A DNA stretch of 64,000 nucleotides from an uncultured Pelagibacteraceae bacterium (GTDB taxonomy: Bacteria > Pseudomonadota > Alphaproteobacteria > Pelagibacterales > Pelagibacteraceae), in the NCBI GenBank assembly GCA_902547535.1, contig CACCOB010000001.1, positions 372,001-436,000 of the forward strand, in the 5' to 3' direction. The notes under the pieces are model-generated. The model saw only the letters and a list, made by a program, of their open reading frames with translations, had not been told where the DNA came from and searched no databases. Shown here piece after piece: positions 53,775 to 61,501 of this stretch. Position numbers and translations under genes: made by a program. Every line of letters starts with the position of its first letter. The stretch's first letter is position 1.

Positions 53775-55700
53775 TTATCCCTTTCCTCTCCAAGGGATAG
53801 TTTTATCTATTATTTTTCTTAAAGTGATATCAAATAATAATCCCAGCATTCCCATGATAAAAATAGTTATCCAAATTACTTCATATTGAAAATATTTTTT
53901 TGCAACATTCTCAACAAATCCAATACCAGTTGTTCCAGCTAAAAATTCAGCAGCTACAAGAGTTCCCCAACACATACCCACCGCCACTCTAATACCTGTT
54001 AGTATTTCAGGTAAAGAATTTGGAAAAATAACATGTCTAAGTATTTGTCTTTTGGACGCACCTAAAGAGTGAGCAGCATGAATTTTAGAAAGTTGTGTTC
54101 CAGATGCCCCAGCTCTTGCTGAAATAATCATTATAGATAATGAAACCATAAATAATAAAAATACTTTTCCAGTATTATCAATCCCTAGCACAGAAATGAT
54201 AAGTGGAGCCCATGCTAGTGGAGGTACTGGTCTATATAATTCGATCAATGGATCAAAAAATCCTTTAGCAAATCTATTAAGTCCCATGAATAAACCTAAT
54301 GGAACGCCTATAATTATTCCAAAAACTAATCCCAAAAATACTCTTAAAAATGAGTCCCATATATGGCCATAAGGAACGGGTATTTTAAATAATTTAAAAT
54401 CACCTGTAACTAATTTTAAAACTTTACCTTTAAAGTTTTCTTTAACAATTCCTTCACTTGTGTGAACTGGGTATTCGCCAGGTAAAATATCAGCAATCCA
54501 ATCTGGTAAAATAAATCCAATAATTGAGCTTACATCTATCATTTCTATCCAAAGAAGTGGGATATTTTTGTAACCTACGCTTGGTTTAGACATTAATATA
54601 AATTTATTAAATGTATCTGAGGGTTTAGGTAACCATCTTCCCGATCCTTGTTCAGAACAACTTGGTCCACTAGCAACAATTGTTCCAGCAGGAAATAAAA
54701 GAATATCAATTAATCTTAGACCAGCTTGTTCACTTTCTTGAAGGTTATCAAATTCAATAATTGCTTTTTGCATTTTATTTAGAGCATTCGGTGGATAAAT
54801 ACTTGCAAACTCTATTCTTCTTGCAATTTTGACAATATTTTTTGCATAATCGGATGCAATTTCTTCAGAGTCATTTAGATTTTTTCTATAAGCTTTGACT
54901 TCATCTTTTAATTGTTTTATAGAATTTTTGAATTGTGGATTGTGATTTCTTAATTTAAAAAATTTATCATTTATGATTTTAAGTTCTTCAGCTGCTGCTT
55001 GAAATTTCAATCCTTTCGCTGTTTCAGCAACAAATGGGACTTCTATAGTATTTTCTATTGATCCTGTTCCAGATCTTACTGTAATTATACCCCATTCACC
55101 CTGTTCTGAAATTGCTTTAAGTCTATCATTTTTTTGATCATTAGTTTCAAATGGATAATCTTGTTTTTTAAAATTAGAACTTAAAAGTCTTATTTCTTTA
55201 GTCATCTCATCAATTTTTATTTTTGTATCCATTTCAATTAAATCTTCATTTGTTAAAAGAGGTATTAATTGTTTAGTCTTATTTATGAAACCAATTAAAA
55301 TTGTTTTTTGTTGATTATTTAAATCTTTAGAATTCTGTATTTCAGATGTAATTTTTTTAAGATTTTTGTTCTCGATTTTAATAATTGAGGTACTTTTAAA
55401 TTCTCTTTCTTCGATAGGAAATTGATATTTTAATCCTAATAACGATTCATTAATTTTTGCAACTTGACATAATTCATTTGCAGATTTGGGATAAAAACCT
55501 TTTGCAATATCCCATGAATAATAAAGCCAAACTAATAATATTGCAGCACTACCAACAATAACCCAGTGCGTTCCTCCTTTTGCTCTTTCTGGATTACCAA
55601 ATACTGCATCAACTTTTTCAGTTTGAATAAGTCTTCTCCCATAAAGTATACATCCAATAATAGATACAAAAATTAGTATTGTTACTATTTGAGTTAACAT
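53775..55700 (-). CDS. tauC: Taurine/sulfonate-type ABC permease with a large N-terminal insert (TauC-like)
   Basis: 641 residues, against about 275 for a normal TauC. Two N-terminal helices (3-21, 45-65) are followed by about 370 residues rich in Lys, Glu and Asn (coiled-coil-like) with a CSEQGSGRW Cys motif near 350. From about residue 445 the standard core begins, with the EAA loop IHAAHSLGASKRQILRHVIFPNSLPEI. The core forms the channel with TauB; the insert is probably periplasmic since it lies between a TM and the core. Confidence 0.88.
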   Translation of the reverse strand: MLTQIVTILIFVSIIGCILYGRRLIQTEKVDAVFGNPERAKGGTHWVIVGSAAILLVWLYYSWDIAKGFYPKSANELCQVAKINESLLGLKYQFPIEEREFKSTSIIKIENKNLKKITSEIQNSKDLNNQQKTILIGFINKTKQLIPLLTNEDLIEMDTKIKIDEMTKEIRLLSSNFKKQDYPFETNDQKNDRLKAISEQGEWGIITVRSGTGSIENTIEVPFVAETAKGLKFQAAAEELKIINDKFFKLRNHNPQFKNSIKQLKDEVKAYRKNLNDSEEIASDYAKNIVKIARRIEFASIYPPNALNKMQKAIIEFDNLQESEQAGLRLIDILLFPAGTIVASGPSCSEQGSGRWLPKPSDTFNKFILMSKPSVGYKNIPLLWIEMIDVSSIIGFILPDWIADILPGEYPVHTSEGIVKENFKGKVLKLVTGDFKLFKIPVPYGHIWDSFLRVFLGLVFGIIIGVPLGLFMGLNRFAKGFFDPLIELYRPVPPLAWAPLIISVLGIDNTGKVFLLFMVSLSIMIISARAGASGTQLSKIHAAHSLGASKRQILRHVIFPNSLPEILTGIRVAVGMCWGTLVAAEFLAGTTGIGFVENVAKKYFQYEVIWITIFIMGMLGLLFDITLRKIIDKTIPWRGKG

Positions 55701-56498
55701 TTAATTTTCTTTTCCCATTATTTCTTCTTCCATGTTCCAAATCATGGATAATATTTCCTCACGTTTAGATGAAAATTCTTTATTCTTTTTAATTTCTCTT
55801 AAATCCTCTTTTAAACCCATTTCTGCAAAAGGAAGATTGTACTCTTTATGTATTCTGCCTGGTCTTGGCGCCATTACATATAATCTTTCACCAAGCAGTA
55901 AGGCTTCCTCTACTGAGTGAGTAATTAAAATAATTGTTTTTCCTGTTTCTTTCCAAATCTTAAGAACTAAAGATTGCATTTTTTCTCTTGTTAGAGCATC
56001 AAGAGCACCCAACGGCTCGTCCATCAATATTAAATCTGGATCATTTATAAGACATCTTGCAAGTGCAACTCTCTGCTGCATTCCTCCTGATAATTGATAT
56101 GTAGGAGTATTACCAAAACCTTTTAATCCAACTATTTCTAGCCATTCATCAACTTTTTTAGCTGTTTTAATTGGATCTTCTTTTTTCATTCTAAGTCCGA
56201 AATCAACATTTTCAGCAACAGTTAACCATTCAAATAAAGCTCCTTGTTGAAATACCATTCCTCTTTCTACACCAGGACCATTAATTTCATTTCCACCAAG
56301 AACAATAGAGCCAGATGTTGGTCTTAAAAATCCTGCTGCTATATTTAAAAGTGTAGTTTTCCCACAACCTGAAGGTCCTAGGACTGTAAGTAGTTCACCT
56401 TTTTTAAGAGTGAAACTTACATCTTTTAATGCATGAACAGTTTCTCCCTTAGGTGTTTTAAAGATCATATTTAGATCTTGAGAAACTAAATCACTCAT
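55701..56498 (-). CDS. tauB: Taurine/sulfonate-type ABC transporter ATPase (TauB-like)
   Basis: 265 residues. GPSGCGKTT Walker A (about 41), LSGGMQQR signature and LILMDEPLGALD Walker B are complete. MVFQQGALFEWLTV is the Q-loop region. Its stop touches the permease start at 55700, so both are co-translated. It drives import of taurine or an aliphatic sulfonate. Confidence 0.95.
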   Translation of the reverse strand: MSDLVSQDLNMIFKTPKGETVHALKDVSFTLKKGELLTVLGPSGCGKTTLLNIAAGFLRPTSGSIVLGGNEINGPGVERGMVFQQGALFEWLTVAENVDFGLRMKKEDPIKTAKKVDEWLEIVGLKGFGNTPTYQLSGGMQQRVALARCLINDPDLILMDEPLGALDALTREKMQSLVLKIWKETGKTIILITHSVEEALLLGERLYVMAPRPGRIHKEYNLPFAEMGLKEDLREIKKNKEFSSKREEILSMIWNMEEEIMGKEN

Positions 56499-56531
56499 AA
56501 GATAACTTTATATAAAAATTTTATTAAAAAA

Positions 56532-56561
56532 AATAGGCGCTAATTTTGGTTAGCGCCTATT
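56532..56561 (-). terminator. Stem-loop and T-tract after the tauA-like gene
   Basis: A perfect 12-bp stem, AATAGGCGCTAA with TTAGCGCCTATT, has a 6-base loop. On the minus strand it is followed by about eight T, which makes it a good intrinsic terminator between tauA (ends 56582) and tauB (starts 56498). Confidence 0.8.
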
Positions 56562-56581
56562 AAATATTTTTACTCTTTAAA

Positions 56582-57523
56582 TTATAAAGGTAAGAAACTT
56601 GTATCTACATTTCCACCAGGCGTTCCCATTCCTTTTAAGAATGCATCAAGGTTTCCACTTTCCATAGATTGTTTAGTTTCTTCTGGAGTTAAGAATTTAA
56701 ATCCACTTAAAGTTTCTTTCATATCTGCAACTTTCATTTCAGAAGCTTTAGACATAGCATTCATATCACTCTTACCTGCTCTGTATCTATCATTTGCTTC
56801 ATGAGTTACTTCTATGAAAGTTCTTAACATTCCAGGATTTTCCTTCATAAATTTATCAGTTACTGAAGTAATATCTATTCCTAGAATTCCAGCTGCTCTT
56901 GCTTCATCTACTGTTAGTAATCTTGAACCTACGGCCACTGCTGCTTTAATAGAGTTACCACCAAATAAACATGCCATTACAACATCACCACTCACTAATG
57001 CAGCGGCACCTTCTTCAGGGTCCATTTGAATTATATCCATTTTACTTCTGTCAGCTCCAACAACTTTCATACTTTCATCAAATACATATTCAGCCATTGT
57101 TCCTAGTGGAACTGCAACTTTTTTACCTTCTAATTCAGTTGCATTAGCTTTTGTAATTCCAGAAGCGTTAGATGTAACACAAGTAGTTCCGCCCATCCCG
57201 TATTCCATTGCAATATCAACTAACTTGATAGGTGCATTAGATTTAACAGCATTAATAAAAGGCACTAGACCTTGTGAATAAGATATATCAATGTCTCCTG
57301 CTAGCATTGCATCTGTCATTGCTCCACCATTTGTGAAGTTTGTCCATTTTACTGGAACTCCAAGAGCTTTAGCAAAATTCTTTTTTTGCATGTCCTCTAG
57401 ATTTGGACTAGGCCATTCTAGAAAGTATGCAACTCTAACTTCATTTGCAGCAGCATTTGCAGCTGAAATTGATAGGTTAAGAGCAAATAAACTTCCTAAA
57501 ATAAAACTAATTATTTTCTTCAT
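56582..57523 (-). CDS. tauA: Taurine/sulfonate-type ABC transporter substrate-binding protein (TauA-like)
   Basis: 313 residues with a signal peptide ending near ANAAA. VAYFLEWPSPNL, WTNFTNGGAMTDAMLAGDIDISYSQG and GMGGTTCVTSNASGI match TauA-type sulfonate-binding proteins. First gene of the minus-strand importer, AAGGAG before its ATG. Expected ligand is taurine. Confidence 0.92.
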   Translation of the reverse strand: MKKIISFILGSLFALNLSISAANAAANEVRVAYFLEWPSPNLEDMQKKNFAKALGVPVKWTNFTNGGAMTDAMLAGDIDISYSQGLVPFINAVKSNAPIKLVDIAMEYGMGGTTCVTSNASGITKANATELEGKKVAVPLGTMAEYVFDESMKVVGADRSKMDIIQMDPEEGAAALVSGDVVMACLFGGNSIKAAVAVGSRLLTVDEARAAGILGIDITSVTDKFMKENPGMLRTFIEVTHEANDRYRAGKSDMNAMSKASEMKVADMKETLSGFKFLTPEETKQSMESGNLDAFLKGMGTPGGNVDTSFLPL

Positions 57524-57621
57524 TTTATCTCCTTAATTAAATTTAATTAGCGTTATTAAAGTTCAATTTTGAATATAAGTAAATGAATTTTGTAGGCATC
57601 ATAATCACATGTAAATTGTGA

Positions 57622-57636
57622 TGTCTAAAATGGGTT
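57622..57636. promoter_or_regulatory. Third copy of the AACCC-ATTTT-RGACA operator-like motif
   Basis: On the minus strand the site reads AACCCATTTTAGACA, 14 of 15 bases equal to the copy at 46548. It lies in the 228-base gap between tauA and the aminotransferase gene. An adjoining dyad, ATCACA (57604-57609) and TGTGAT (57617-57622), overlaps its first base. Confidence 0.6.
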
Positions 57637-57751
57637 CAATTCTAGGTTGTATTTTATATAACTTTATTACATATTCAATGTGCGCATTAATTATTTTCTA
57701 TTTTTTTAAATTAGTCTATGAGAGAGTATAATTAAATTTTTAAAAATATTT

Positions 57752-59095
57752 ATGAGTTCTGAAAAACCACAAATACCAAATTCACTTAATGAACATTGGA
57801 TGCCATTCTCTTCAAATAGAGACTTTAAAGCAAATCCAAGATTAATTGTAGAGGCAAAAGGAGTTTATTTAAAAAATCATCAAGGACAAACTCAAATAGA
57901 TGCAAGTTCTGGATTATTTTGTAATCCACTAGGGCATGGGAGAGAAGAAATAATTGAGGCAATTACAAAACAATTAAGAACAGTAGACTACGCTCAACCA
58001 TTTCAACAAGGCTTTGGTGGATCTTTTGAATTAGCAACAAGAATTTCAAAACATACACCAGGAAATTTAAATAGAATTTTTTATACTATTTGTGGGTCAA
58101 CTGCAGTTGAAACAGCAATAAAAATTTCGGTAGCTTATCATAAAGCTAGAGGTGAAGGTGAACGATTTAGATTTGTGGGAAGAGAAAGAGCTTACCACGG
58201 GATGAATATCGGAGCAACCTCAGTAGGAGGTATGATCAATAATGTTAAAACATTTGCTAGTGTATTAATGCCGGGTGTTGTTCATATGAGACATACGCAT
58301 TTGCCAGAACATAAGTTTGTATCAGGTCAACCAGAAACAGGGGCTGAAATTGCAGAAGACCTGGAGAGAATTTGTACAAACTTTGGATCAGAAAATATTG
58401 CGGCATGTATTGTAGAACCAATTGCAGGATCTACAGGAACACTTGTTCCTCCAAAAGGATACTTACAAAGACTAAGAGAAATTTGTGATAAGCACGGCAT
58501 ATTATTAATTTTTGATGAAGTTATAACTGGATGGGGAAGAACAGGCTCTCCATTTGCATCACAAGAATATGGTGTTACACCAGATATTATAACTATGGCA
58601 AAAGCAACAACAAATGGAATAAGTCCTTTGGGTGCAGTTGCATGTAAAGAAGAAATCTATGATACTGTAATGGATGGGTCACCAAAAGGTTCTATAGAAT
58701 TATTTCATGGTTACACATATTCAGGAATACCTGTTTCTGTTGCAGCAGGATTAGCTGTTCAAGATATATTTGAAAAAGAGGATATATTTAATAGAGCTAA
58801 AAATTTAGCACCATATTTCCAAGAAGGTTTGATGTCGTTAAAAGATATAGATGTTGTGGATAATATAAGAGGCTATGGAATGATGGGCGGAATTGATATT
58901 AAAATGGATAAAAAACCAGGAGCTGCAGGATTTACATGCTTTAAACATTGTTATGATGCTGGAGTGAATTTTAAAGCGACAGGAGATTGTTTAATTATTG
59001 CGCCAATGTTTATTTGTGAGAAGAAACACATCGATGAAATAATAGATAAATTAAGAACAGGGATTACAAAGTACTCAAAAAGCAAAAAAAACTAA
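57752..59095 (+). CDS. Class III omega-aminotransferase, probable taurine- or beta-alanine:pyruvate aminotransferase
   Basis: 447 residues. NEHWMPFSSNRDFK and ASSGLFCNPLGHGREEI at the start, then FYTICGSTAVETAIKISVAYHKARGE, LIFDEVITGWGRTG (PLP Asp) and the lysine in ITMAKATTNGISPLG near residue 285. It resembles beta-alanine:pyruvate transaminases, to which taurine:pyruvate aminotransferases are close. Divergence from tauA and co-location with alanine dehydrogenase support taurine deamination with pyruvate as acceptor. Confidence 0.85.
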   Translation: MSSEKPQIPNSLNEHWMPFSSNRDFKANPRLIVEAKGVYLKNHQGQTQIDASSGLFCNPLGHGREEIIEAITKQLRTVDYAQPFQQGFGGSFELATRISKHTPGNLNRIFYTICGSTAVETAIKISVAYHKARGEGERFRFVGRERAYHGMNIGATSVGGMINNVKTFASVLMPGVVHMRHTHLPEHKFVSGQPETGAEIAEDLERICTNFGSENIAACIVEPIAGSTGTLVPPKGYLQRLREICDKHGILLIFDEVITGWGRTGSPFASQEYGVTPDIITMAKATTNGISPLGAVACKEEIYDTVMDGSPKGSIELFHGYTYSGIPVSVAAGLAVQDIFEKEDIFNRAKNLAPYFQEGLMSLKDIDVVDNIRGYGMMGGIDIKMDKKPGAAGFTCFKHCYDAGVNFKATGDCLIIAPMFICEKKHIDEIIDKLRTGITKYSKSKKN

Positions 59096-59104
59096 TTCAC
59101 TTAT

Positions 59105-60220
59105 ATGAAAATAGGTGTTCCAAAAGAAATAAAGTCTCAAGAAAATAGAATTGGCCTCACTCCTGAAAGTGTTAAAATATTAACCTCAAACGGTAATGAG
59201 GTAATGGTAGAAAATAATGGTGGTTTTGAAGCGGGATTTTATAATGAACAATATAAATCTGCTGGTGCAAAAATTGTGAACAAAGCAGAAGACATTTTTA
59301 ATGATTCTGAAATAATTGTAAAAGTAAAAGAACCTCAACCAAGCGAAGTAAAAATGATTAAAGAAAACCAAATTGTTTTTACATATTTACACTTAGCGGC
59401 CGCAAAGGAACTCACGAAAGGTTTGGTAGACTCTAAATCAGTTTGTATTGCTTATGAAACTGTAACGGACAACAATGGTAGATTACCTTTGTTAGCCCCA
59501 ATGAGTGCAGTTGCTGGGAGAATGTCAGTTCAAGCAGGTGCACATTGCCTTGAAAAAAACCAAAAGGGAAGAGGACTTTTATTAGGTGGTGCGCCTGGTG
59601 TTGATCCTGGAAATGTTGTTATTTTGGGTGGAGGAGTTGTAGGTGAAAATGCAGCAATTATTGCTACAGGTATGAAAGCTAAAGTTCACATAGTAGACAA
59701 ATCCGAAAAAAGACTAGACGAATTATCAAAAAAATTTGGTGATCTTATAATACCAAAATTAAGCGATGAAATCGATTTAGAAAAATTAATTTCAGAATGT
59801 GATTTGTTGGTTGGAGGTGTTTTGATCCCAGGTGCAGAAGCACCAAAACTTGTCACAAAAAAAATGTTAAAAAATATGAAAAGAGGATCTGTAATTGTAG
59901 ATGTAGCAATTGATCAAGGTGGATGTGTTGAAACAAGTAAACCGACCACATTCGCTGAACCAACATACATTGTAGATGATATTGTTCATTATTGTGTAGC
60001 CAATATGCCAGGAGGCGTTCCAAGAACATCAACCATTGCTTTAAATAAAGCAACCCTCCCTTTCTTATCTAAATTAGCAACAGATGGATATTTAAAAGCT
60101 TTAGGAGATGATCCAAATTTTTTAGCAGGTTTGAATGTTCATAAAGGTCAAATTACATATAAGGCAGTTGCAGATGTCTTTGGATATGATTATTTAACTG
60201 CAAAAGATGCATTAAATTAA
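59105..60220 (+). CDS. ald: Alanine dehydrogenase
   Basis: 371 residues, standard length. MKIGVPKEIKSQENRIGLTPESVKIL, the NAD site VVILGGGVVGENAAIIATGMKAKV and DIVHYCVANMPGGVPRTST are signatures of L-alanine dehydrogenase. It regenerates pyruvate from the alanine made by the adjoining aminotransferase, releasing ammonium and NADH. It follows the aminotransferase by nine bases, so both are one unit. The role pairs exactly with taurine deamination in other bacteria. Confidence 0.95.
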   Translation: MKIGVPKEIKSQENRIGLTPESVKILTSNGNEVMVENNGGFEAGFYNEQYKSAGAKIVNKAEDIFNDSEIIVKVKEPQPSEVKMIKENQIVFTYLHLAAAKELTKGLVDSKSVCIAYETVTDNNGRLPLLAPMSAVAGRMSVQAGAHCLEKNQKGRGLLLGGAPGVDPGNVVILGGGVVGENAAIIATGMKAKVHIVDKSEKRLDELSKKFGDLIIPKLSDEIDLEKLISECDLLVGGVLIPGAEAPKLVTKKMLKNMKRGSVIVDVAIDQGGCVETSKPTTFAEPTYIVDDIVHYCVANMPGGVPRTSTIALNKATLPFLSKLATDGYLKALGDDPNFLAGLNVHKGQITYKAVADVFGYDYLTAKDALN

Positions 60221-60828
60221 TTAAGAATTTTTAGTAGTTTTTTTTCAATATTACCACTTATAATTATAATTCCTTTTTCATTAGGGTGCATTCCATCGTC
60301 TAAATTTAATTCAGGATTTAAAGCAACTCCATCAAGCAAAAAGGGAATTAAATTTAAGTCATATTTATCAGATAGTTTTTTATAAATTTTATCAAATTTA
60401 TTTTTATAATCTTTTCCGTGACTATCTGGTGCTACCATTCCTGCTAAAATTATTTGAATTTTTTTGTTTAATACCTTTTTTATTGTTTTCTCCAAATTTT
60501 TTTCAGTTTCATTTGGACTAATACCACGCAACATATCATTTGCACCAAGACCAATTAAGATTAAATCGATATTCTTTTCTGCAATTGTCCATTCTATTCT
60601 GTTTAAACCACCTGCAGATGTATCACCTGATACACTTGCATTGATTACCTTAACTTTTAAACCATTTTTATTTAAATTGTTCTCAAGCACTGAAGATAGA
60701 TGATATTTTTTATCTAAACCATATCCTGCCATTAGACTATCACCGAATAAGACAACTTTGTAATCGGCTTTAGCTACAAATCCTGGTATTAATAAAATAA
60801 TTATTTTAATTATTAATTTTTTAATCAT
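60217..60828 (-). CDS. tesA: Periplasmic acyl-CoA thioesterase I / SGNH esterase
   Basis: 203 residues with a signal peptide (IIKIIILLIPGFVAKA). FGDSLMAGYGL contains the catalytic Ser, GLGANDMLRG the oxyanion Asn and DGMHPNEKG the Asp-His pair: the SGNH fold of TesA. It is divergent from an ABC ATPase, and start codons overlap in CATG, the same neighbours as in E. coli tesA-ybbA-ybbP. Confidence 0.88.
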   Translation of the reverse strand: MIKKLIIKIIILLIPGFVAKADYKVVLFGDSLMAGYGLDKKYHLSSVLENNLNKNGLKVKVINASVSGDTSAGGLNRIEWTIAEKNIDLILIGLGANDMLRGISPNETEKNLEKTIKKVLNKKIQIILAGMVAPDSHGKDYKNKFDKIYKKLSDKYDLNLIPFLLDGVALNPELNLDDGMHPNEKGIIIISGNIEKKLLKILN

Positions 60829-61501
60829 GAATAAACTTTTAAAATTATCTAATGTTAGTTTGAATTATACCATAGATAACAACTCTATAAATATTTTAAA
60901 AAATATTAGCTTTGAAGTAGACTATAAAGAGACTATTTCAATAGTTGGAGAAAGCGGTTCAGGTAAAACAAGTTTAATTATGTTAATTGGAGGTCTCGAA
61001 AAGATTTCAGCAGGAAATATTTTTTTTAAGGACTCAGAAATATCCAATATGACTGAGGATGAAATTTCTGAAATCAGAAGAAAAAATATTGGAATAGTAT
61101 TTCAATCATTTTATTTGATACCAAATTACACCGCACTGGAAAATGTAAGCCTATCTCTAGAAATAAATAAACTTGATAATGCAACACAAAAAGCAAAAGA
61201 AATTTTAGATAGATTTGGATTAAGCAATAGATTTAACAATCTTCCTAGTCAGCTATCAGGAGGTGAACAACAGAGAGTAGCTATTGCAAGATCTGTTGTA
61301 ATGAAACCAGAGCTTATTTTGGCTGATGAGCCAACTGGTAATTTAGATAGTGAAAATACAGAGAATATTTCTAGTTTACTTTTTAATTATATAAAAGATG
61401 AAAACGCTAGCTTAATTATGGTCACTCACGACAATAATTTAGCTAATTTAACTAAAAGAAAAATAACTATTAAAGATGGAGTGATTAGTGAAAATCAATG
61501 A
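60827..61501 (+). CDS. ABC transporter ATPase (YbbA/LolD-like)
   Basis: 224 residues. Walker A GESGSGKTS (about residue 42), QLSGGEQQR and LILADEPTGNLDSEN are intact; the length and the ITIKDGVI end match the MacB/LolD/YbbA family. It works with the membrane protein that follows. Its ATG overlaps the start codon of the divergent thioesterase by two bases. Confidence 0.92.
   Translation: MNKLLKLSNVSLNYTIDNNSINILKNISFEVDYKETISIVGESGSGKTSLIMLIGGLEKISAGNIFFKDSEISNMTEDEISEIRRKNIGIVFQSFYLIPNYTALENVSLSLEINKLDNATQKAKEILDRFGLSNRFNNLPSQLSGGEQQRVAIARSVVMKPELILADEPTGNLDSENTENISSLLFNYIKDENASLIMVTHDNNLANLTKRKITIKDGVISENQ

Noticed and set aside
53755..53795. CCTTGGAG (53755-53762) and CTCCAAGG (53788-53795) as a convergent terminator between the glycosidase and tauC genes
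   Set aside because: The loop is 25 bases, both arms are coding, and the only T-rich part is inside the loop.
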